Of a stretch of 64,000 nt of DNA, positions 55,638-64,000 are shown one piece after another (position 1 is the first letter of the stretch; each line of letters opens with the position of its first letter). The stretch is from contig NW_024468511.1 in the NCBI RefSeq assembly GCF_001632365.1, forward strand, positions 934,998 to 998,997. Reading direction: 5' to 3'. The notes below the pieces were generated by a model that did no database searches, had not been told where the DNA came from, and saw nothing but the letters and a program-made list of their open reading frames with translations. The DNA is from Laetiporus sulphureus 93-53 (Eukaryota; Basidiomycota; Agaricomycetes; Polyporales; Laetiporaceae). The position numbers were made by a program, and so were the translations under genes.

Positions 55638-58600
55638 ATGAGTGATACGAGAAAGCACATTAAGACACAGCTTATATTGTTGAAAAATGCATGCTTGCTG
55701 TTGTCAATGGTGAGCACGAGCCCATGTACGATGGCAAGCATGGCATGTGGCACTGGGGACTTGCCACATGCCACTGATCAACAGTGCACTTATTCAGTGA
55801 CTCCGAACGATATTTGGGTGCCTGGGGTGTGCCGAGGGAGAGCGCTAAAAAAAACCCCGATCACGCTGTTTGATCTTTGTCGTATCATGCTCACCAATGC
55901 TCATTGGGACTGTGGCCTCGTCTTACACTGTGTTCATTTTCTGACAATATTTCTACACCTGCACTTCATGTGCACGACCTACACTGATGTCATCAAAGTG
56001 ATATGTATTATACCAACCTCGAGCGTAAAAGAAGACTAAGCACGTTCAAATTTCTGATGGTGCTCCGAGCAAGAGTCACACGACTGAGCAGACCTTTATG
56101 CTGCATGCAACGAAGTTCAGCAGCCTTGGACAGAAGGCCAGCAAGGTTGCTGTCCAGTCAAACATGGTCGAGACTGATCCTTCTTAGTCAGACACTGCCG
56201 TTCCTGACCTATCCATGAAAGAATGAGTGGAGGATGCAACAGGCAGCCCTCAGAAAGCTTCTGCACAGCTAAAGAGAAACTGGCACGACAAGTGTGCATC
56301 AGTAAGTAAGTGTCTGATTTTCATTTCATCTGAACTGATGCATTTCAAACCGGTAGGAGAAAATATCCAGCTGGCTTCCATTTCGCCAGCTCTTCTTGGA
56401 TGAGCTGCTCAGTCACAATGGACTGGGGGATACCACAGCAGACCAAAAGTGCCCTGGATGCGACAATGTCAGAACTGTACACTGTCAGGACCGCTCAGAT
56501 GAGTGCCTCCACTGTACAGACTGCATCATCACAAGACATGCCTCCTTTCCATTACACTGTATATGTAGAGGTATGTCACTCACCACCTCATGTATAGTAT
56601 GCCTAATGATGTTTTTCAGCAGTGGATCTCAAATGTTTTTGACAAGATTACACTGCGAGAGCTAGGATTGATATACCAGCTTGGTCATGCTGGTGCCTCC
56701 TGCTCAGACCCATCTCCTCCATGTGCAATCTGTATATGTGACATCAATGGGGTTCACCTAGTGAATGTGCACTTCTGCCAATGTGGAACATTGAAGAATG
56801 GCATCATTTACAAATGGCAGCAACTCCTGCACACTCACTTCTTCTCTGCTAGTACAACATGGCCGCAAACTGCATTTACCTTCGACATTCTTGATTTCTT
56901 TCACGAGCTTACACTGCAAGGGAAAATGAACCTGTACGACTTCTATCAGACTCTTCAGGATGTCACCGACAATTCAGGAAGCTGCAACCTTCTGGTGAGA
57001 CTGATCAGTTATGACTCCATGAACATGGGACACTGAACACCCTATACAAAACAGATACAAACAGATGTCTCACGTTGTATGCATCTGGTGCCATCTGAAG
57101 ATGTTGAAATGAGCTGCACGTGGGCATGATCCAGCCAGAGTGGAAGCTATGCAGGAGGGTGAACTCACTGTTGAGTGTCTGGCATGTCCACACCCAGATT
57201 GCAACCTACCAGCAGGATGGGAAAGTGCACCATCAGATGTCTCATAAGTCAATCTCTACTTCACTGTCTTGACCTGCTGAGCATCTGTGTAGATGGCTTT
57301 ATGCATTATTTCTCATGGTTGATGCCAACTTTCACATTCACTGCAAGGACAAAGGCCTCACTGACAATCATCTGGCTCCCAGATGGGCTTATTTTGTTGA
57401 GGAATCGAAGTATCTTGCACATGTTGAGTGTACACGCCCATCTAGAAGAGGTTCGCATCTGATATATCTGCTCCACCATCTCAGAATCTGATGTCTGTTG
57501 CATTGTTGCATAGAAAAATACTTGCTCCGCTGAACATAACACTATTATAAAGGCAAACCTGCACAAGAATGGCTACTTGGCATCCGGAGTTGGTGCCATT
57601 CTCTGTGTGCAGCATGTCTTGGTTTGTAGAAAAGGTGTCGGGGACCTGCAGAAGGGTGAGAAGTATGTGCAAAATTCATTAGCTTGTATCTATGCATTCC
57701 TGACTCACCTCTCCAGATTCTGCAACATAGACTACCTCATTCTGTCCACCCTCACTGCCCTCGTACTCCTTTGGCTGATGGTCACATATGACATCACCTG
57801 TCAATTCAACAAGAAGTTCGCCAAGCACACAGCAGAATATTGTGAGGATCTCAAGCTCGACCTGGGGCATGTCCATATTCGTTGGGGTATTCCGAAGAAC
57901 CACATACCTGTTCATGGTCCTGACCACATGCGCTACTCACTGAACTACTTGTCAAAAGTTGGGTGCATGTATGGTGAAGGCATTGAGTCAAGTTGGTCAC
58001 ACATGAATCCAATCACATTGAGTGCACAGGAGATGGGCTCTGCAATGTGGTAGGAGGTACTCGATGATCACTGGGGAGCTTGAAATTGGTCCAAGATCAT
58101 GAACTTCAGTAAGCAACAATCAATGCGAGTGTGCAAGTAATCCTGATGCTGTTATTTCTGCAGGACACCATCTTCGCCATTGCTATGAAGAGGCTGTTGC
58201 CATGCATAAAAAGCAACGAGAGGCATTCAACGAGTTTTCTGACACATTCTCACTGAAAGTCATTCAGGAATGGACAAAAATTGTAAAGGCTTGGGACGAA
58301 GATCACAATGCAAAGCCGGACTCATATGAAGAGCCATCCTCCAGTATGTCTTATGTTCCTTTGGATGATCTTTATGTTCACAATAATGCCATAGCACATT
58401 CAATGAGCTCGTTGCATCTACAGCTCACACAAAAAGATGCAGCTGAAGCGGAGCATGATTAGGTTGCCCCTCATGAAGTGACAGCAAGCATGTTCTTACA
58501 ACTCAGGATTGAGCTCGAGGATCAAATGTAAGTCTCACCATACCCTATGTGAATGTCTGCTGACTTGCTTTACAGTGGCCACTTCCAGTCAAAGAGCTCA

Positions 58601-59650
58601 GGGAAGAGTGACATGAGCCATGCTGAGCATCAGGAGAAGCTCAATACTCTCAGCCATCGTGTGTGACAGTGGTGATCTCTACAAGACATCTACATGCCAA
58701 TGGTTGCTCAGCTGCGTGTGGAGCCTCCGTCACTTGATGTGGACATTTCTGTCAGCTCTGGAGAGGCTACAAGCACAAGCTCAGACCTTTCACTCTTTCT
58801 GCCTTCTGCCTTGCCTGATTCATACCACATCCTCAATATCATTCATGACCTGGTCAACAAAGAGACATGCCTGCACCTTGCACAGGCTGAAGACTCCCTT
58901 GCTCACATTCATTGCCTTCATTGCATTATCACTGATGTGCAACAGTTTTGCAAGTTCAATGTCTCTGGCACTGGGCAGAAGGCCAACACTCGAATGTGAA
59001 CTGTATATGATCACTTTGCCTGGATGATCATTTATGCTACAGCAAGTTATCGTTCTGCATGGGCTGCACTCAGTACTTTGGATCTAGAGGGTGATTGGAG
59101 GCTTCACTATCTGGTTCTTGCTGATAAGGATGTCTCGGACCCTGGACGTGATGAGCAGGGCACTGGAGAAGGTTGTTATGAGCTTTCATGGATTTGGCGC
59201 ATTGCACAGGCTGATGGCAGAGAAATTGGTGAGGGAGAGGCCACTATGAATGAGTTCAATGACAGCATGCGAGTTGAGTAGGCATGGACAAGGGCAAGGG
59301 CAGAGCACTGGGATAAAGAAATTCAACTTCTTGAAGAGGAGATGCGAAGGCTGCTTGCATATTTGAGATGGAAGACAGCTTGGTGGAAAAAGCAAGGTCA
59401 GTATCAAGGTGATGCTCCTAAGGCAGTGCACTCTGGACTTGAGGCATATGCTGAGAAGCAAGCTGCACTTTTTGAGCACCTTGCAGCTCAGTTTACTGGA
59501 ATGTGGTATCCTATCCTTACTCACCATGGCCATTTGCCTTTATGGGCTGCTAACTTTAGTAAGTTGCAGTCTATTGATAAGGAAGATGGACAGGATAGCA
59601 TAAGTAAATCAGATGATAGTGATGAAGATTCTATTATAGAGGATGACTAG
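55638..59650 (+). pseudogene. KDZ transposase, CxC2 type (element B), heavily decayed
   Basis: Blocks in family order are spread over three frames with stops. The CxC2 cysteine cluster lies at about 56450-56575 (CPGCDN, CQDRSDECLHCTDC, FPLHCI). TLRELGLIYQLGHAGASC and CICDINGVHLVNVHFCQCG follow, then FDILDFFHELTLQGKMNLYD and FYQTLQDVTDNSG. The catalytic region has HVLVCRKGVGDLQKGEKYV (57604-57670), VTYDITCQFNKKFAKHTAEY (57781-57840), HIPVHGPDHMRYSLN and MYGEGIESSWSHMNPITLSA (57968-58027, with the likely catalytic Glu). A TGA at 58051 follows SAMW, and more stops follow. The C-terminal helices continue to 59650 (TEDDSD-like acidic end). The acidic residues in YDIT and GEGIE are retained, so inactivation here is by stops and frameshifts. 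Confidence 0.85.
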
Positions 59651-59899
59651 ATTATATAACCCTGTAAATAAATAGATCATTTTCATTGTTTTCATTGTAA
59701 AAGATTTTGAAAAACAATTAGCATAAGGCAAGCAAAAAGTAATCATATTGTAACAATTGAATGATGTCAAGAGAATTTATACAATCATTAATGTATTACA
59801 ATGCAGCATGAATATGACAATGCTGTAAAATAAGCATAGTGTATTTAGTCAATTTATGCTTATTATAGTGCTAGCAAGTTATTTCTACAGACAGCATGA
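59651..59899. other. AT-rich spacer between transposase B and right TIR
   Basis: No coding sequence. AT-rich, grading into the tandem units of the right TIR. Confidence 0.4.
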
Positions 59900-60378
59900 T
59901 TTAAGTGCAAGATATTACAATGCCTGTCAGAAATATTTCGGAGAGAATAAACTTCAATTGCTAAGACATTAGACTATTTGCAGAAGCATTCCACAATGGT
60001 TACAACTGAGATGCACACATATTACAATATTTTACAAATTCTTCCAAAATTATAATAGCTATGCACATTGTTTTATACATCTTTATTACAAGAGCAATGA
60101 GATATTACAACAGCTGCAGAAGTGTTTTACAGAACTTACAACTCAATTACAATGCTAGCAGAAACATTCTACAAAGACTGATGAGATATTACAACAGCTG
60201 CAGAAGTGTGTTACAGGACTTACAACTCAATTACAATTGTAGCAGGAACATTCTACAGGAATTACAACAGCTACGTGCATTGTTTTACATCTTTATGACA
60301 AGCATCTGCTCATATATTACAATTATACAGTGTGTGGAGGGGATATACACAATTTTTCTAGCAGTACTGTGCAGAATT
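59900..60378. repeat. Right terminal inverted repeat of element B
   Basis: The complement reads AGTACTGCTAGAAAAATTGT, CACACACTGTATAATTGTA and AGCAGATGCTTGTCATAAA, matching the left arm from 42154 inward. Degenerate units with GAGATATTACAACAGCTGCA occur at least twice. The outer end is about 60378, but the last few bases cannot be fixed. Confidence 0.75.
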
Positions 60379-60419
60379 GTGGGAACCACAGCTGGTAAGG
60401 TTCATGAATTGAATGAACC

Positions 60420-61531
60420 AGTCACGGCATGAGCTCATGGATGCCGTTGAGCCCGAGTTGAGAATCCAATGGTTGGCAGGTAGGCTGCACTGCGTGAGCA
60501 CATGGATGATGAACAGTCAGAGGAGGGGGGGATGCTGTGATACCCCGGGTGGATGCGACCCTCACTGTGAGGTCTTCATTGTCATCGCTACCCTCTTTCT
60601 CCTCCTGCTTCTCCTCGTCTCTCTTCTTCTTTAGCACTCCTCCTCCATGTGGTTCAGCTTGTGGCAATAGCCACACTTCTTGCCAGATTTTGGCTGCTTC
60701 CCATTCGACTTTGATGTTGATGGCATACCTGACAGCTTGGCAGCAAGCGCATGCTGCGATCCCTCCTTGAGGTGTTCGCACTCTTTAGTAAGGATCTGAT
60801 TTGTGACCGTCTCTGTGGTGAGCTTGTTGCTCATCAACATGAGGATGGTGCAAAGTACTGAATATGATGAAGGGAGCAATATGATCATGGTGACCGCAAT
60901 CAGCGAGTCTTCGAGCCGCTGTCTGAGGGCAGCCAGAATGTTGGCCTTTTGGACCATGCTGTCAAGCTGTGCCTCCATACTGGTCTCATCAGAGATGGTA
61001 CCACAAAATAGCTCACCAATGAGGTGTGCTATCATCTGTTTCCCCTTCCCCTCATACCACATGGTGAGTTTGTCCCATACAGGCACCACCATCTTCTCGT
61101 ACATGATGCCACTCAGAGGCATATCTTTGAGCATGAGTGTGATCTGCACCTTTGTGTCTTGATCCTTGTCATCCCATTTGGCCTGCTTGTCAGGTTCAGA
61201 ATCTGAAGGTCGAGCTTCCTTACCCTGGATGATGTTCCAGAGCTTTCTGATGCATAGCACCATCTCGAGATGGATTTCCATTGCTGCTAATTTGCTCCAT
61301 CATCCTTGAGGAATGGAATGTCATAGAAACAATTTGAGCTGAGAGAGAGTTTAACAGATTTGAACATGGCGTGAGAGGGTGTGGAGTGAGAAGGTGTAGA
61401 CTGTGGTGCAGGAGGTGCTGGTGTGGGTGCCGGTGTGGGTGCCAGTTGAAGAGAGAAGGATTAAGGAGTGTGAGCACAGTGGAAGCTTGAATGAATGGAC
61501 AGGTTAGTGTGTAGCCACAGGGCTCATAACC
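60420..61531 (-). pseudogene. Second copia element: gag fragment (copia-2)
   Basis: The minus-strand gag starts near 61480, just inside an LTR. It contains SNCFYDIPFLKDDGANYQQW (frame-shifted start), then LMLKDMPLSGIMYEKMVVPV, DKLTMWYEGKGKQMIAHLIG, ILAALRQRLEDSLIAVTMII and LLPSSYSVLCTIL. A zinc knuckle CGYCHKLNHMEEEC follows, then KKRDEEKQEEKEGSDDNED. Gag protein is recognisable to about 60420, and the sequence then meets the right TIR of element B. Protease and all later pol domains are absent. Confidence 0.75.
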
Positions 61532-61838
61532 TATTGTCCGAGGTCAAAATTTCTGAGGGCTGTAAGACATGTAGGAATGAGTGACTCAGCCTTGATGTAT
61601 GATGCGAGTGCTATATAAAATACCTGTAAGACACGTAGGAATGAGTGACTACAGTGTATGAGTAAAAAGTATGTAAGGAGTCCAGTAGGTACTTATCTCA
61701 GCCTCGATGTATGATGCGAGTGCTGAGGTAGCAGAAAAAGATCGAGCGTGCTTGTGGCTACATAATTATATAAGCAAATGTGTGCGGAATGTCTAAGTCC
61801 GTGTCTCACTGAACATAAAGTCTGTATGACTTCCAACA
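61532..61838 (-). repeat. copia-2 5' LTR (307 bp)
   Basis: On the minus strand it starts TGTTGGAAGTCATACAGAC. It is followed at its 3' side by GGTTATGAGCCC, the same primer-binding-like string seen in copia-1, which fixes the boundary. The ATGAGCCC also overlaps the region where gag begins. Two diverged internal copies of GACACGTAGGAATGAGTGAC-like sequence are present. No second LTR lies in the window. Confidence 0.75.
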
Positions 61839-61844
61839 GGGAGT

Positions 61845-62376
61845 ACTAGCTAGATGCCCAGGAGCTCATTGTTGGTGCTCAATTCAGTCAGAAGCACTCA
61901 GAGTTTGCTCATCGGTGCTTGAGCCAGTTCAAAGACAATTAGGGCTTTGTCGTCAGCACTCGATTCAGTTCAGAGACAATTAGGACTTTGTTGTCAGTGC
62001 TTCACCAGCACTTTCAGATATAGCAAGTCCTCGTGCCACAGCCCAGACCTTCAGCCATCACAGCTCATGAGTACTGAAGTCACCAATCACATTCCACATG
62101 CACACACCCCCACATTCCAGCTTTTGACTGTTTTCCAGTCAGAGGCATTCACATAGTTGAGTCTGACACTCACCGGTCTGAGATTTGGCAAATTCGACTC
62201 CATTTCAAGCAACACAGCTGAACGACTTGCAGCAGCCTGTCACTGCATTATCACCTAAAGTTTCCTGCAACTGTAGCCCAAAGGGGCCATGGATGGACAG
62301 AGCCCCAGTTCACCTTCCACCAGTAGGGGTTTGATTAGGAGCACTGCTCATGGCCAGGATGCGGTTGAGCATATCA
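61845..62376 (-). repeat. LTR-like repeat, inverted relative to 24349-24830
   Basis: On the minus strand it reads TGATATGCTCAACCGCATCC and continues parallel to the 24.3-kb copy, including TGGACAGAGCCCCAGTTC-type sequence and tandem GTGCTGACGACAAAGCCCTAA units. It directly follows the RNase H remnant of gypsy-2, with no integrase between. Confidence 0.5.
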
Positions 62377-64000
62377 CTGGGTCACCATGAAAGTCTGTCT
62401 GCCACCCCATGTTGTGCCACCAGAACGTGCACCAGGTTGAAGTAAAAAGGAGAATCCCAGCTATCCAGCGGTTGATTGTCACATTAGGTTGAATGTCCAG
62501 ATTGTGGAGCATTCCCTTAACATATTTTGTGTCTACCTCCACATTGAATATCTTGAGCCTGATGAGATAGATCCGGTAGGCTCGCAACACCCTAAATAGT
62601 CCGAAAAGTTCTATCTTCGCCTGTGAGTATCTCAATTCCTATTCATTCCAGATAATCAATCTAAACTGGCTCGGACACCTTCGCTTTTGTGCATCCATCT
62701 GAAACAATGAATCCCACCACTATTACAGATGAGTTGATGGTGAGGATGACCTTTCCCCCTGAAGTATAGCTGATTGGGGCCAGGGCCCCCGAGTTCATGA
62801 CTGCATCCTTGAGTACCTGCATGGCTCGAACATGCTCATCTCACCACTTGAAGTCCACCTCCTTCTTGAGCAGGGTGGTAAGAGGCTTCACAATTTTTGC
62901 AAAGTCTTTCACAAAGATCTGTATAAGCCCACATGTCCACAGAAACCCTCTCACCTGTGAGACCATCTCGCACTGCAGCCAGTTCTGAATTTTCTGCACT
63001 CAGGCTTCATCTGGAAGCTGCCCTACATATGTACATTGGTGCCCCACAATGACCACCTCCGGGACACATAGGTAATCCTTCTTGCCTGAAAAGGTTTCCC
63101 TGAAGTGTTTCATCCGATGAATGACTCAGTTCATATTCTGGAAGTGCTCCCATATGAATTGCTGAACTCCTGAATTTTTAGGGATAGTCTCGTACCCACC
63201 CTTCGGGAGCTCATAATGTGTCACGGGCCCCTTCACTGGTATGTCATCAATGAACGGAACTGTAACTTTGGGTATCTCATCCCGTAGAATATGCGTCACA
63301 TTGCCATGCATGATCTGCATTGAATTGATATATCCCATAGGAATCGAGGTAAGCTGGAGAGACCCTAATGGAGTCTGGAAGGATGTCAAGTCCCGAGACT
63401 TCCAGTCCAAGGATCGCTGGTCAAACATGACAAATAGATCCAGGCTTCCATAACACCCCTGAGCCCCAAAAGATTCTGTGAGATGCTCCACCACTGGGGA
63501 AACTTCTGAATCCTTGATTGCTATCCCATTCAGCAGCTGCAGGTCATATACCAGCTGGCGCAACTTTCTGTCCTTCTTGATGATGCAGAACCACCTCGAG
63601 TGATATGATAAGTTTGAACCTTCATAAATCCCAGAGTCGATCTTGTCCTTGATAATCTGCATCACTTGCTCGAATATTCCTGGTGGTATCTGGCATGTTC
63701 TTGAGCACCCACGGGATGTGTTCTACCATCAGAATGACTACTGGATCGAAGTACTCCTCCTGGAACTGCCCATGTGAATGCTGTATTGTGCTCACACATT
63801 ACAAAGTCTGCTAGCTTGACCTCCTCTGGCCATAGAAAACCATTGCTCACAGCATTAAGTGCATTGTGCCTCTCCTACGTGTACCTTCTCCAAGGTTCAA
63901 ATTCAGGTGGACACACCGCTAAGGTTGGAAGCCCTTTCAGCAGGTTCGCCAGTTTCTGTCATGCAATTCAAAACTCTTCTGGTAGAGTAGTCACCATGGG
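62348..64000 (-). mobile_element. Ty3/gypsy retrotransposon pol relic, continues past window end (gypsy-2)
   Basis: Minus-strand pol of the same general clade as gypsy-1. From the window end inward come an RT N-terminal region (FLWPEEVKLADFVMCEHNTA near 63840), the RT core at 63665-63126, a broken thumb, and RNase H at 62635-62348 (KIELFGLFRVLRAYRIYL, VEVDTKYVKGMLHNLDIQP, LVHVLVAQHGVADRL in a shifted frame). Integrase is missing and an LTR-like repeat follows. The 5' part lies beyond 64000. Confidence 0.85.
63126..63665 (-). pseudogene. gypsy-2 reverse transcriptase core
   Basis: 179 open codons: MMQIIKDKIDSGIYEGSNLS, HSRWFCIIKKDRKLRQLVYD, LQLLNGIAIKD, GSLDLFVMFDQRSL, SFQTPLGSLQLTSIPMGYIN and the catalytic VPFIDDIPVKGPVTHYELP. 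Here the double Asp of the active site is intact, unlike gypsy-1. A stop follows FQNMN, and the frame upstream shifts, so the protein is not continuous. Confidence 0.85.

Larger units (their letters stand above)
42144..60378 (+). mobile_element. KDZ-type DNA transposon B (outer element, about 10 kb without the nested insert)
   Basis: Long inverted repeats (about 42144-42640 and 59900-60378) enclose a decayed CxC2-type KDZ transposase (55.6-59.65 kb), a minus-strand cargo gene (52972 to 43598) and non-coding AT-rich sequence. A second KDZ transposon (A) sits inside the cargo gene. The exact termini and target duplication of B were not found. The left end lies about 100 bp right of the zinc-cluster gene stop, and the right end abuts copia gag-like sequence. 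Multiple stops in the transposase show B is old. Confidence 0.75.

Noticed and set aside
42000..60400. Possible TET/JBP dioxygenase gene, because such genes are reported to accompany fungal KDZ transposons
   Set aside because: No HxD...H dioxygenase pattern was seen in either KDZ element. The cargo genes here are of other types.
60420..60640. Polypurine tract and LTR start (GGAGGGGGGATGCTGTGATACC) of a further retroelement
   Set aside because: The string looks like a PPT-LTR junction on the plus strand, but the same bases continue the copia-2 gag-like frame on the minus strand and no LTR body follows.

Overview
The window looks like Agaricomycete (basidiomycete, probably white-rot or polypore-like) nuclear DNA. 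The genes have several short (about 50-60 nt) GT-AG introns. A secreted class II haem peroxidase is present, a family confined to this group of fungi. The transposons are KDZ-type DNA elements, Ty1/copia and Ty3/gypsy, the usual set for these genomes. No prokaryotic organisation, CRISPR array, rRNA or convincing tRNA was seen.

Left arm (1-21.1 kb) is ordinary, tightly packed host chromosome. In order it holds an NAD(P)HX epimerase (-), a MYND-finger protein (-), a CIP-like generic class II peroxidase (+), an F-box protein (-), a secreted S28 serine peptidase (+), a SIRT2/Hst2-type sirtuin (+), an HSL-type alpha/beta hydrolase (-), the cullin-like APC/C subunit Apc2 (+), a 2-kb gap with a small MITE-like inverted repeat, and a secreted type-B carboxylesterase (+). 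These are housekeeping functions (metabolite repair, cell cycle, deacetylation) next to secreted enzymes. They do not form an obvious cluster.

Right arm (about 21.4-64 kb) is a nested transposon island with no recognisable host gene. It contains: TIR-flanked DUF6589-like relics (21.4-24.2 kb); an LTR-like segment (24.3-25.3 kb) with a second inverted copy at 61.8-62.4 kb; decayed genes with cysteine-rich zinc-cluster motifs (25.7-28.7 kb and 34.6-42.0 kb); a Ty3/gypsy pol relic on the minus strand (28.9-32.6 kb); and the 3' end of a chromovirus in which chromodomain and dUTPase share one Pol frame, followed by polypurine tract and LTR (32.5-34.2 kb). A structurally complete minus-strand Ty1/copia element (37030-41939, TSD CTTCC) is inserted in the last exon of a zinc-cluster gene.

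The centrepiece is a KDZ transposon inside another KDZ transposon. The outer element B (about 42.14-60.38 kb) has long repeat-rich TIRs, a decayed CxC2-type transposase and a minus-strand cargo gene. The inner element A (43950-52035) has about 306-bp TIRs and a perfect 8-bp target duplication (TGACAGCC). It carries a near-intact CxC1-type transposase plus two multi-exon cargo genes, one with an RNase H1-type hybrid-binding (viroplasmin-like) domain and one with an HMG-box-like segment. Removing A restores the reading frame of B's cargo gene. Last come a truncated second copia (60.4-61.84 kb) and a second gypsy pol running off the window end (62.4-64 kb). In several unrelated elements here catalytic Asp codons read as Asn, and many premature stops are TGA, which fits recurrent C-to-T type decay.
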